Positions 19,402 to 28,684 of a stretch of 64,000 nt of DNA are shown piece by piece. The notes under the pieces were generated by a model. It searched no databases. It had not been told where the DNA came from and saw nothing but the letters and a program-made list of their open reading frames with translations. Positions within the stretch are counted from its first letter, which is position 1. The number at the start of each line of letters is the position of its first letter. Origin of the DNA: Deltaproteobacteria bacterium. Lineage in GTDB: Bacteria; Desulfobacterota; Desulfuromonadia; Desulfuromonadales; BM103. Position numbers and translations under genes: made by a program. The stretch is taken from NCBI GenBank assembly GCA_024636215.1, contig JAGXHL010000081.1:35469-99468 (forward strand). Direction: 5' to 3'.

Positions 19402-20418
19402 TCAGTTGCTGTTTGCCTTGTATTTTGTCTCACTTGGGATTCGTGTGAACTCCCATATAAGGTCGGTCATGGGATACCCACCACTTTCTCCTTTACTCCG
19501 AACCGATTGCTTCGGATAGGAGAACCAACTGGTAATAATTTTATCATCGGGACTCCCGCCAGCAGCCAAGTAATCCTGGTGCTCCTTCACAATGACCTGA
19601 TAAAAAGCTTTGTCGGAAACTTGCCCTGATTTCCTGCTGGTAAAAATAAAACCAAACTTCAAATCAAGTCTATCGACATATTCTTCTACTTCTATGACCT
19701 TTCGCCAGCTCAAACCATTGAGCCCAGACCAAATCATCTCCGCAGACAAATCAAGGTGGATATAACCAAATTTCAGCCCTTCCTTGCGAAACCTATCACG
19801 GATATATTTGTAAGCTTCTCTATAAGGCTTGCCATGGGAAGGCAAGGCGTCAATGAGTCCAAACTCAACCTCTGGATATTCGGCTGCAAATCTTTTCGCA
19901 TAGATAACTGCCCCGTTAACGCGGTCTTCCAATGGACAATCGGAGGCTTTACCAGTAGCCAGGGAGGGTTTAGATAATATACTTTGAAGACTTACATAAT
20001 CGATTTTCATCCCCAGGTTTTTAATTCTCGCCAGCCAATCGAACTCTTTATCGATTCGCGCAGAACGATCTCTACAGCCACTCAAAAGGGGACCCGCAGT
20101 ATTCAATGCAATTTTTACATCATGCTCCCTGAGAACTTCTAGCAATAGATTAGTAATAAATGCATCCGTCAACATCGGAAAATTATTATCATTAAAGATG
20201 TTGACTCGAAACATATAAACATCTAGTTCGTTTATCGCCCTTTCCCAGATTTCGATATTTTCGAATTTATAAATAAAATCATCAGGGAGAGTACGTCCCA
20301 TTCCAAAGCTATTGTCTTGGTACCATATCTCAGATGATAAACATTCCGAGGATGTCATTATTAAAAACAACCAAACAAGGTAAAATATTGATAATTTCAT
20401 TATCTTCATAAACCTCAT
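19402..20418 (-). CDS. Secreted protein of unknown function (possible TIM-barrel)
   Basis: 338 aa. Residues 1-26 (MKIMKLSIFYLVWLFLIM core) form a signal peptide or single anchor. The mature part has alternating strands and helices with VYMFRVNIF, KIALNTAGP, KIDYVSLQSIL, VEFGLIDALP and FGYIHLDLS, an order like a TIM-barrel glycoside hydrolase. I recognise no family and cannot name catalytic residues. The start codon overlaps the stop of the upstream fusion gene (TAATG), so its translation is coupled. The context suggests an exported enzyme or binding protein acting on the same polysaccharide. Confidence 0.6.
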   Translation of the reverse strand: MRFMKIMKLSIFYLVWLFLIMTSSECLSSEIWYQDNSFGMGRTLPDDFIYKFENIEIWERAINELDVYMFRVNIFNDNNFPMLTDAFITNLLLEVLREHDVKIALNTAGPLLSGCRDRSARIDKEFDWLARIKNLGMKIDYVSLQSILSKPSLATGKASDCPLEDRVNGAVIYAKRFAAEYPEVEFGLIDALPSHGKPYREAYKYIRDRFRKEGLKFGYIHLDLSAEMIWSGLNGLSWRKVIEVEEYVDRLDLKFGFIFTSRKSGQVSDKAFYQVIVKEHQDYLAAGGSPDDKIITSWFSYPKQSVRSKGESGGYPMTDLIWEFTRIPSETKYKANSN

Positions 20419-23400
20419 TAATGAATTGAAAAATCTTCAAAATTTCTTGTTAGATTCACATTGTAATATGTATCATTCTTCAAAATGTTTCCCCATTTTG
20501 ACTTCATGAATACAATTTCTTTTCTAAAACGTTCGATTTTATCTGGGCTGTCCTCAGAACCTCGTGATTTAGATTCATAGTGGTACAATGTTGCGTAAGG
20601 TGTCCATAGATTCAAATATCCTGCGTTTTTAACTTTTAGACAAAAGTCAACATCGTTAAAGGCCACAGGCAAATTCACATCATCCAGACCACCAACCTGC
20701 TCATAGATTTCCTTGCGAATCAAAAGGCATGCAGCAGTAACCGCGGAAAGATTTTGAACGATTTTCAGCCTACTGAAATAACCGTTGTTTGATTTCGGAT
20801 AATATTTGTGCGAATGTCCGGCAACCCCACCAATCCCCAGAATAACTCCAGCATGTTGAATCGTGTCGTCCGGGTAATACAATTTGGCGCCGACACAACC
20901 GATCTCAGGTCTCAATGCATGGCTAACCATTTCACCGAGCCATTCAGAATTGATAACCTGCATATCATTATTGATTAATCCAACCAGTTCTCCATTTGCG
21001 TGTTTAACACCAAAATTGTTGATACCAGAAAAGTTGAACGGACGGTCATAAGGTAAAACTTTCACCCGTTTGTCATCGATCTGGATTTGATTTAAAAAAA
21101 TCTGTGTAGCCGGATCCAAACTTTGGTTATCAAGAATAATTATTTCAAAATTCTTATATGTCGTCTTCTCTAGGATACTGCATAGGCAGGGTTCGAGCAG
21201 ATCAATCCGATCTCGGGTCGGGATCAGCAAGCTGACCAGCGGGTCGGGCTCAGGAATTGGATAGAGAATGCGATATGTATTCGGAACCATCCCGGCTTCA
21301 ACCTGGATGTCACTTCTGCCTTGGTCGATGAAATAATCGCGCAATACTTTAATGCCGGCAACCGATGTGTAGGATTTCTCAGTTGCATTCAGAGCTGTCG
21401 ACCCTTCCGACATTCGCCAATGATAAAGAATCTTGGGAATATGAATAATATCTTCGGAGGACACATACGGCAGGCAGCGCAGCAGCAGATCCTGATCCTG
21501 ACACCCTTCGACACCGACACGGAAGCCACCGATCCGCTCCAGCAACTGCCGGCGATATACTCCAAGATGAGAAATATAGTTCTGGGAGAAAAAAAGATCG
21601 GGATTCCAGTCCGACTTGAAATGTGGATCCATCCTGTTCCCCTGCGTATCGATCTTGTCTTCATCGCTATAGAGGATATTGACGGAGGGATGCTGATTGA
21701 TAGTGTCTACCATGTAATGCAATGCGTGTTCCGCCAGTTCATCATCATGGTCAAGCAACCCTACATATTCTCCAGTCGCCAGGGCCAGGGCACTGTTGCT
21801 GGCAGCTGAAATGTGCCCGTTTTTCGACCGAAATACAACTTTGATGCGAGGTTCCTGCCGGCTGTAGTCTTCGAGAACCTGCCGCACATGACGCGCTGTT
21901 GAAGCATCATCAGCGACACAGAGCTGCCACTTCGGATAGCTTTGCCTGCGTACTGATTCGATTGCTTTGCGTAAAAATTCTTCCGGGGTATTGTAGACCG
22001 GCATGACCAATGAAATCGTCGGGTACAGATTGAATGATTTTTGAATCTCCTGGAAAAACTCAGACCCTGAAGTTTCCAGAGTCTCATTGCGGCTTATCCA
22101 ATCCGCATAGGTTACGGCATCGTGCTTGCCCATCACCCGGAAAGTCTCCCGGTAGCATCTGGAAAGCAACGCAGCGGCTTCGCAACCCTCCGCAAGGGCC
22201 TGATGCTTCAACTCCGCCCAGATATTTCGAGAAGGCAGCCCCTGATATTGAGACGATTCTTCACTTAATCGCTGCAACATTCCGTGGCGGGCGTCGGTTT
22301 CAATCACATTCGTCAGAGAAAGTCTCTCAACGGAAAGCCTCGCCGAGCAATCGAAAGGATCCAACCGAATCAGTTGCGGGGCGATCTCAAAGTAACTGAA
22401 CAGGGTTGTTAATTGGCCACTTTTGAACGGCACATGAATTGAATCCGCCTCGTTGAAACCTTTGCCGCAATCAAGGTAAAATTTTGCGTTACCCTGTTCA
22501 ATATTGGAACGGATGCGTAATTCAATCCGACACCAACCAGAACAAAGCGAAGGGTCGATATCCTCCAGAAGAAACCAGGGGTCCTCTCCTTGCGAAGTCC
22601 AGCAATAATCGGTTCCTTCATGCCGAACGATTTGATGAGCCGGCTTAAGCCCAAGAACGTTGCCTTCCCGACCACCGAGAGCCTCGAATTGTACAGACTG
22701 ACCATGGAACTCATCCGGCAACCGCGGCGATTCCATTTTTGTCAGCCATAAACCAGAGATTTTGAAATCCGCAGGACAATCACAAGGATCGAAACGGACA
22801 GCATGGCAGTTGCAGGGGATGTAAAACGGGATCTGCTGTCGACCTTGCCCGGAAAGTTGAAAATGGATAATCCGTGAAGTGTCGAATCCATCGCCGACAT
22901 CAAAGTAGAACTCACTATTCAGCGGCTGTTCAGAATCTGTTTGAAATTCGAGCCAGTACCAGCCAGGCAGGCTACGCCAGGAGCGCTCGGTGGCCAACAG
23001 GAACTGGGGGTCGGGACCATCGGCAACCCATGCTCCCCCGTCAGCTTTCAATTGATGAAAAGGGATCAAGCCGACAGCCTGTCGAACTTTACCGAAAGAA
23101 AATGTATTCCTTAAGTTCCGTGCGGCTTTACGCATTTTCCATTTCGGGGTAGATCGCATCCTATCGAGGCGGTAGCTGAACTGGGCCGTACTGACAGCCT
23201 GGTGTTGCAGTGCCGATTCTTTCCATGAGAGCTCCTGCTGCAACAGGCTGTTTTGCGCATCTTTTGCCGCCAGAGTCTGCGTCAAATGGTTGATCCGATC
23301 TGCCTGCGCATCCTTGTTCGCCTCAAGGGCGTCAACCGCCTTCTCCCTCTCAACAATCGTCTGTCTCAGCTGGTCAATCCGGCCTGCCTGTTCAACCTTG

Positions 23401-25022
23401 TTCACCTCAAGGTCTGCAACCGACTTCTCCCGCTTAACAAGCGACTGCGTCAGTTGGCTGATCCGGCCAGCCTGTTCAACCTTGTTCTTTTCAAGGTCGG
23501 CAACCGTCTTCTCCCGCTCGGCAAGCGCCTGTGTCAGCTCGTTGATCCGGCCAGCCTGTTCAACCTTGATCACTTCAAGGGCGGCAACTATCTTCTCCCG
23601 CTCGGCAAGCGCTTGTGTCAGCTCGTTAATCCGGCCAGCCTGTTCAACCTTGTTCACTTCAAGGGCGGCAACTGTCGTCTCCCGCTCGGCAAGCGCCTGT
23701 GTCAGTTGGTTGATCCGGCCAGCCTGTTCAGACTTGTTCACTTCAAGGGCGGCAACCGTCTTCTCCCGCTCAAAAAGCGACTGCGTTAGCTGCTCGATCC
23801 GGCCGGTCTGTTCAGCCTTGTTCGCTTCAAGGGCGGCAACCATCGTCTCCCGCTCAAAAATCGACTGCGTTAGCTGCTCGATCCGGCCGGTCTGTTCAAC
23901 CTTACTCGCTTCAAGGGCGGCAACCGTCGTCTCCCGCTCAAAAAGCGACTGCGTCAGCTGCTCGATCCGGCCGGTCTGTTCAACCTTACTCGCTTCAAGG
24001 GCGGCAACCGTCGTCTCCCGCTCGGCAAGCGAGTGCGTCAATTTGGCGGACAGCCGTTTGTCCTCAACAATTGTTTCAAGCAAGCTATCAACATGGTGTT
24101 TCTGTTCATGTAACTGGCTACTTAAGTCCTCAATAATGTAATCCAGTTTCAGAAGGTAACTCATGGCCTGAGCCATACCCTGCATCTGCTCGGATAGCTT
24201 AGCGACAGCTTCTGCTGCTTCTGCAGAATCCAGGGTTAGACGTTCGTTCAGGATATCTGTCAACAAACCTTGCGCAATCTTGATCGGCGTGGGCACCAGT
24301 GGATCCTGGATAAGATTTTCCAGGCTGAACCGCGTATGACGCAAATCGTTTTCGAGAAAGTTGTCGCAAAATTCCGACAGACGCTCCGCGTCCAGGTCAT
24401 GATCCAGGTCCAGTGTCCGGGCTATTTTGCCCAACTGGATTTCCGGACTGTCCATGAAATCGTCGTAATCGATCAGCAGGCGTGGGCAACCTTTTGTCTG
24501 TGAAATACTCGAGAGTACATGTTCGAGCCAGAGGTAATAACTCTTTTCGGTTGGGAGCTTATGTACTTTCGCCAGCGACTGGGCAACGCTGAGTGGATTT
24601 CTTGCGACGATAACGTAAGAGACCTTGAGCTGCAAAACGTCAAAGACGTCTTGCCAGAATGGCAGCAGTCGACAGATGCGCGGATCTTTCAGACCAAAAC
24701 AGTCAGTATCCTGCAATTTCTCTCTGAGCAGCGCAATGGCTCGTAAGCGTAGTGGAGCCTGTTTTTCTGCAAGGAGTTGTTCAGAGGTAATCAAAGCAAG
24801 AGAATGCCAGCTAAACCCAAGGGATTTCAGTAACTCGTCGTTGAAGGCATGGATATCCGTATCTTCGAAAAAACCTTTGTCGTTGACCCCTGGTGCCGCT
24901 GGCATGAGCTTTGACCCCAGCTCAACTCCGATAACCTGAAGGCCACGCGTGACGGCGCTGGTCCCGCTTCGATGCATCCCAAGGACAACGACAAGTGATT
25001 TCTGTTTGGCTGTTGCGTGCAT
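20418..25022 (-). CDS. Sulfotransferase / repeat coiled-coil / double GT2 fusion
   Basis: 1534 aa. Domain 1 (about 1-270) is a sulfotransferase with PAPS loop VVLGMHRSGTSAVTRGL. Residues about 328-579 are nine perfect-length 28-residue heptad repeats (coiled coil). Residues about 640-920 hold two similar beta-rich segments (WYWLEFQTDSEQP..., WCRIELRIRS). A first GT2 domain follows (ISLVMPVYNTPEEFL, LLDHDDELAE, ILYSDEDKID). The second GT2 domain (SLLIPTRDRIDLLEP, GLINNDMQVI, FNDVDFCLK) resembles the end of the GT2 at 10956-13166. It probably makes and sulfates capsule glycan, with the rod spacing the domains. It lies 35 bp after kpsD. Confidence 0.85.
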   Translation of the reverse strand: MHATAKQKSLVVVLGMHRSGTSAVTRGLQVIGVELGSKLMPAAPGVNDKGFFEDTDIHAFNDELLKSLGFSWHSLALITSEQLLAEKQAPLRLRAIALLREKLQDTDCFGLKDPRICRLLPFWQDVFDVLQLKVSYVIVARNPLSVAQSLAKVHKLPTEKSYYLWLEHVLSSISQTKGCPRLLIDYDDFMDSPEIQLGKIARTLDLDHDLDAERLSEFCDNFLENDLRHTRFSLENLIQDPLVPTPIKIAQGLLTDILNERLTLDSAEAAEAVAKLSEQMQGMAQAMSYLLKLDYIIEDLSSQLHEQKHHVDSLLETIVEDKRLSAKLTHSLAERETTVAALEASKVEQTGRIEQLTQSLFERETTVAALEASKVEQTGRIEQLTQSIFERETMVAALEANKAEQTGRIEQLTQSLFEREKTVAALEVNKSEQAGRINQLTQALAERETTVAALEVNKVEQAGRINELTQALAEREKIVAALEVIKVEQAGRINELTQALAEREKTVADLEKNKVEQAGRISQLTQSLVKREKSVADLEVNKVEQAGRIDQLRQTIVEREKAVDALEANKDAQADRINHLTQTLAAKDAQNSLLQQELSWKESALQHQAVSTAQFSYRLDRMRSTPKWKMRKAARNLRNTFSFGKVRQAVGLIPFHQLKADGGAWVADGPDPQFLLATERSWRSLPGWYWLEFQTDSEQPLNSEFYFDVGDGFDTSRIIHFQLSGQGRQQIPFYIPCNCHAVRFDPCDCPADFKISGLWLTKMESPRLPDEFHGQSVQFEALGGREGNVLGLKPAHQIVRHEGTDYCWTSQGEDPWFLLEDIDPSLCSGWCRIELRIRSNIEQGNAKFYLDCGKGFNEADSIHVPFKSGQLTTLFSYFEIAPQLIRLDPFDCSARLSVERLSLTNVIETDARHGMLQRLSEESSQYQGLPSRNIWAELKHQALAEGCEAAALLSRCYRETFRVMGKHDAVTYADWISRNETLETSGSEFFQEIQKSFNLYPTISLVMPVYNTPEEFLRKAIESVRRQSYPKWQLCVADDASTARHVRQVLEDYSRQEPRIKVVFRSKNGHISAASNSALALATGEYVGLLDHDDELAEHALHYMVDTINQHPSVNILYSDEDKIDTQGNRMDPHFKSDWNPDLFFSQNYISHLGVYRRQLLERIGGFRVGVEGCQDQDLLLRCLPYVSSEDIIHIPKILYHWRMSEGSTALNATEKSYTSVAGIKVLRDYFIDQGRSDIQVEAGMVPNTYRILYPIPEPDPLVSLLIPTRDRIDLLEPCLCSILEKTTYKNFEIIILDNQSLDPATQIFLNQIQIDDKRVKVLPYDRPFNFSGINNFGVKHANGELVGLINNDMQVINSEWLGEMVSHALRPEIGCVGAKLYYPDDTIQHAGVILGIGGVAGHSHKYYPKSNNGYFSRLKIVQNLSAVTAACLLIRKEIYEQVGGLDDVNLPVAFNDVDFCLKVKNAGYLNLWTPYATLYHYESKSRGSEDSPDKIERFRKEIVFMKSKWGNILKNDTYYNVNLTRNFEDFSIH
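23286..24041 (-). repeat. Nine in-frame 84-bp tandem repeats encoding a coiled coil
   Basis: Exactly 756 bp, or nine units of 84 bp (28 codons, four heptads). The unit pattern is LTQSLxEREtTVAALExxK followed by VEQxGRIxQ. The inner copies are most alike, and the outer ones drift (LRQTIVEREKAV; last partial LTQTLAAKDA). No unit changes length, so selection has kept frame and heptad register. Such arrays readily gain or lose units, so the length is expected to vary between strains. Confidence 0.9.
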
Positions 25023-25057
25023 TAATTACCGAAACTTCATTTAAGAAGGCGACGACC

Positions 25058-26860
25058 TTACAATGAAAGGACCACGCCAGTGCTGAGCGCCATCTGAAAG
25101 AGGATTTGTGTCCAGTCTTTGGTTATCTGTCGCGACTTGACATCGATTTTCGGTAGAATCAGGACCTCATCACCGGGTTGAACGGCAGTCAGTTCGTCAT
25201 TTCTGAAAAAACCTCTGCTTTTCATGTTTGCTTCGATAAAGCTGCCATCACGATGGGCAATCACTACACGCGAAGAGTCGGCATTCTGGGCAAATCCTCC
25301 GGCCCTCTGGACATAGTCTTTGATGCTCAGGTCTTCCTCAAATGCGATCGCCGTAGGGAAAAGAACTTCACCACTGATCAGGACGAGACCATCTTTTGTC
25401 GGAATGTGCAAAAGATCGCCATTTTCCAGCAAGAGGTTTTCGCGGTTGGCGGCCTGGGCAATCAGAACTCGACCGGAGGGCTCAATCTGGCGGGCACGCT
25501 TCACCCACTGCAGCAGCAAATCGGCCTCTTCTTTGCGAAGATTGGCTTCGTCACTCGTACCTGAGCGAGCCGTGAGCGCGGCCTGCTCAAGGCTCTGCAG
25601 GGAGGCCTCCAGCATCTGTTTCTGCCTTTCCTTGACACTATTCCGAAACAACTGAAGGCTGGCGAGGTCAGATCGCTCAGAGACGTTTATTTTATTGATC
25701 AGACTGCCGAGCCTTGTGCCATAAGGCATGACATATTCCTGAGCACTTTCATGTTCGCCTTCCACCCTCACCGTGATCGTGCCCGGCTTTTTATCCGCCG
25801 TGAATTCAATTTCGTCGCCATTTTCCAACTGGATACCTGCCGCTTCGGCCAGCGGAAAATATTCAATATTTTTGATCAAACCGGTGTTGCGGATGATCCG
25901 GACATGGGTCGCACGGGCCATCGGCTTGGCCATTTTTATCAAATCGGCAACCGTGCGTCCTGTCATGTCATATTCGAAACGTTTCGCATTATCCGCCAGA
26001 CCCGACACCTTCACAGTATTCTGTCGTGGCGGGACGAAAATCACATCACCGTCTGTAAATTGTATCAAGGGCATATTGCCATCAAGCAGAAAGTCATAGA
26101 GGTTGATGTCGGCACGTTCAGCCTCTCCCCGTTTAACAAGAACGTTCAAAAAGGAGCCCCGTTCCGGGTCGATACCACCGGCCTGATCGAGATAGTGAAG
26201 AAGGCTGTCCATACTCGTGCCGTTGTACAAACCGGGGCGGCGGACAAAGCCGCTGACAAAAACCCTGACAGGCTGAGCCGCGTCGAGGCTTGCATAGCTG
26301 AAAACATTTGCACGAAAAACCTTGGCGACGGCCGCATCCACCACTCGCTGCAGGTCCTGGTTGCGTACTCCCAAAACCGAAACCGGTCCCGCGTGCGGCA
26401 AGAAGATGTTGCCTTTGGGATCAACGGTCACGACCGCGTCATACTCGAAGGCTCCCCAGAAACGTACCTGGATCATGTCGCCCATAGCGATCGCATAGTC
26501 CGGGTTGAACTGCGGGGCCCCCTGACGGGCAAAGGCTCCAGTGAAAAGTTGGGCACCGAAAATATCGCTTTCCAGGTTTGCAGAATAATCGAAAACCGGA
26601 AAAAGCTGGTTGGGATCTTCCTGGTCGCTTACGGATTCGTAACCTTCAACCGTATCGGCCTGGACAGAAGGCTTCATGTGATTCTGACTGCCATTAAGCC
26701 CCATAGCCTTTTCAATCCCCACAGGTTCGGCTTGCACAGTGCCGCTGATTGCTGCAAACATCAGCAAGAGGCACAAGAATCGTTTGACCGGACCGCCAAG
26801 GTTATGATGGTCGCGATAGCCAGGACTGAAAATTTGAGGTATCGGTAAGAACCGCAACAT
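25058..26860 (-). CDS. kpsD: Outer-membrane polysaccharide export protein (Wza/KpsD family, SLBB domains)
   Basis: 600 aa. A hydrophobic signal core (FLCLLLMFAAISGTVQA) follows a 27-residue leader; the ATG at 26860 has AAGGG upstream. The poly-export domain is IAMGDMIQVRFWGAFEYDAVVTVDPKGNIFLP in pattern. SLBB-type repeats follow (VRVFVSGFVRRPGLY, DGDVIFVPPRQNTVKVSG, GLVLISGEVLFPTAIAFEEDLSIKDYVQRAGG). Proteins of this family form the periplasmic/outer-membrane export channel of group 2 capsules together with KpsE. It is 10 bp downstream of the kpsE-like gene and ends 35 bp before the fusion gene. Confidence 0.88.
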   Translation of the reverse strand: MLRFLPIPQIFSPGYRDHHNLGGPVKRFLCLLLMFAAISGTVQAEPVGIEKAMGLNGSQNHMKPSVQADTVEGYESVSDQEDPNQLFPVFDYSANLESDIFGAQLFTGAFARQGAPQFNPDYAIAMGDMIQVRFWGAFEYDAVVTVDPKGNIFLPHAGPVSVLGVRNQDLQRVVDAAVAKVFRANVFSYASLDAAQPVRVFVSGFVRRPGLYNGTSMDSLLHYLDQAGGIDPERGSFLNVLVKRGEAERADINLYDFLLDGNMPLIQFTDGDVIFVPPRQNTVKVSGLADNAKRFEYDMTGRTVADLIKMAKPMARATHVRIIRNTGLIKNIEYFPLAEAAGIQLENGDEIEFTADKKPGTITVRVEGEHESAQEYVMPYGTRLGSLINKINVSERSDLASLQLFRNSVKERQKQMLEASLQSLEQAALTARSGTSDEANLRKEEADLLLQWVKRARQIEPSGRVLIAQAANRENLLLENGDLLHIPTKDGLVLISGEVLFPTAIAFEEDLSIKDYVQRAGGFAQNADSSRVVIAHRDGSFIEANMKSRGFFRNDELTAVQPGDEVLILPKIDVKSRQITKDWTQILFQMALSTGVVLSL

Positions 26861-26870
26861 AGTTAAACCC

Positions 26871-28025
26871 TTATTCCTTATGGTCTCTAATTATGATGGC
26901 AAGCATGTGAATGATACCAGCGATCAGGAATGTGACCAGGATGTAAACAACCGCATTATAGATTCGACGGGGCTCAAGTGGATATTGAGGCATGGTGGGA
27001 CTCTGTAGAATCGAAATTTTCTTGATCGTTCTGGTGGCATCGATTCTGCCTTTTTCCAGAGCAACAAGAGCTGTTTTATAAATATCAAGAGCAAATTCCG
27101 ACTCCATCTGAAGACGCTGGTACTCTTCCACTTCTTTGTTCAACGTCTCGCCAGTTGACGAAGTAAGCCGTGCTTTCTCTCTGGAAATCTGTTTTTCCGT
27201 CGCGGCGATCTGCATTTTGATATCGACGATGTCGGTGCTGTCGGGCATCAAGTATGCCTGTTTCAGGCTGAGCAGGGTCTGCAGTTCAGTTAGTTTCCCC
27301 TCAAGTTGATTGACAATTCCGGCCAGGCTTTCGGCCATTCCCTGCGGTGAAACCAATTCTTTTCTGTTTTGGAAATCCAGGACTGTCATGCGGGTCTGCA
27401 TGAGCCTGTCTTTAAGTTTTACAACCTGTTGCTCGAGAAAATCGACCTGTTCATCAGCGAGGCTGTGAGCCATTTCGTTCATAAAACGTTCGCCTTCAGC
27501 GACCAGCATCGTCATCACCGCATGGGTCATTTCAGGGGTATATGCCTGTGTCTTCAGTACGAGAATACCTGTAGCTCCATCCAGTTCCGCATTGACTCTG
27601 GACAGGTAGTGGGCGTGGAACCATTCCAGTGGTACGTCTTGTGACCACATTCGCGAAAGGATGTCGTATTTTTTATCACTGTAGTGTTCACGCAATTTGA
27701 GCTCAGCATCGAGTTTGAGCAGCATATCAATAGAAAGCAGGTGGTCGCGCAACAATAACTGATCAGCGGAAAGCCCCCCGATATTTCCAAGGATACTTGA
27801 GAAATCCATCGATTGACCGCTTGACAGGTCTGTTCTCTGGATCACGACGTGAGCCTCGGAGACATAACGATCGGAGGCAATTACTCCCCAATAAAGTACG
27901 CTAAAAAAAGAGATAAGGATTGCGACACCAAGAAAACGACGACGCAAAAGCTTCGATATTAAAAAACCCCTGCTTTCGTTCGTGAAATCCGCGTGAATCC
28001 TCGACAATCCTTTTTTTTGTGTCAT
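26871..28025 (-). CDS. kpsE: Capsule export inner-membrane protein (KpsE/CtrB-like, PCP family)
   Basis: 384 aa. It has a transmembrane segment near residue 30-50 (FLGVAILISFFSVLYWGVIA), then the family start SDRYVSEAHVVIQR, a long helical periplasmic region and a second transmembrane segment near the C-terminus (AVVYILVTFLIAGIIHML) preceded by the proline-rich SPTMPQYPLEPRRIY. This is the two-TM layout of polysaccharide co-polymerase type 3 proteins, which link the KpsMT transporter to KpsD. The ORF overlaps kpsT by 4 bp. Confidence 0.88.
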   Translation of the reverse strand: MTQKKGLSRIHADFTNESRGFLISKLLRRRFLGVAILISFFSVLYWGVIASDRYVSEAHVVIQRTDLSSGQSMDFSSILGNIGGLSADQLLLRDHLLSIDMLLKLDAELKLREHYSDKKYDILSRMWSQDVPLEWFHAHYLSRVNAELDGATGILVLKTQAYTPEMTHAVMTMLVAEGERFMNEMAHSLADEQVDFLEQQVVKLKDRLMQTRMTVLDFQNRKELVSPQGMAESLAGIVNQLEGKLTELQTLLSLKQAYLMPDSTDIVDIKMQIAATEKQISREKARLTSSTGETLNKEVEEYQRLQMESEFALDIYKTALVALEKGRIDATRTIKKISILQSPTMPQYPLEPRRIYNAVVYILVTFLIAGIIHMLAIIIRDHKE

Positions 28026-28684
28026 ATATGGAGACTTTCTTTGTAATAGCTGAGGGCGTCGTCAATATCGTCGTACCAGTGGGCCTTGCCTTCGGACAAA
28101 CAGATCCCTGCTGTGCAGAATTGCTTTAAACTTCGCTCATCGTGCGAAACCATGATGAGCCCGGCATGTCCCGCAAGTGACTTGAAGGCTGCCAGGCTTT
28201 TCTTTTTAAAAAGGACGTCTCCGGCGGCAGTCATTTCATCTGAAATATAAATATCAAAATCGAAGGCCAGCGAAAGCCCGAACTGCAGTCGGGACTTCAT
28301 TCCGGAAGAGTAGGTTTTGACCGGCTCTTCGAAAGCAACACCAAGCTCTGCAAAGTCCTGAATAAATGCAAGCCGATCAGGAATATCACTCTCGTGACCA
28401 TGAATGCGGCAGATAAACTTGGCATTCTGGCGTCCGGTGAGCGAGCCTTGCAGGCCTCCTCGCCCCATTGGCCAGGACACGCGACAGGTCCTCTGTATAC
28501 CGCCCTTTGATGGCGTGTCTATACCACCTATGAGACGGAGCAAGGTCGACTTACCGGCACCATTGCGACCGACCAGGCCGACATTGACCCGGTCCGGAAT
28601 CGTTAAAGAGACCCCCTGCAACACCCATTTGCCGTATCCGTGGGCAGTCCGATAGCGCTTGTATACGTCATCGACGATAATCAT
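28022..28684 (-). CDS. kpsT: Capsule ABC transporter ATP-binding protein KpsT
   Basis: 220 aa, the normal KpsT length. The Walker A is GRNGAGKST, the signature YSSGMKSRLQFGL (a family variant of LSGGQ) and the Walker B region DIYISDEMTAAGD. The end (ALSYYKESL) is typical of KpsT/Wzt-type ATPases without a carbohydrate-binding tail. It powers export of the lipid-linked capsule through KpsM. It overlaps kpsM and kpsE by 4 bp on each side (ATGA). Confidence 0.93.
   Translation of the reverse strand: MIIVDDVYKRYRTAHGYGKWVLQGVSLTIPDRVNVGLVGRNGAGKSTLLRLIGGIDTPSKGGIQRTCRVSWPMGRGGLQGSLTGRQNAKFICRIHGHESDIPDRLAFIQDFAELGVAFEEPVKTYSSGMKSRLQFGLSLAFDFDIYISDEMTAAGDVLFKKKSLAAFKSLAGHAGLIMVSHDERSLKQFCTAGICLSEGKAHWYDDIDDALSYYKESLHI

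Noticed and set aside
23253..24141. Plus-strand repeat-containing frames opposite the coiled-coil array
   Set aside because: The periodicity is the mirror image of the 84-bp units of the fusion gene; no start signal and no known fold.
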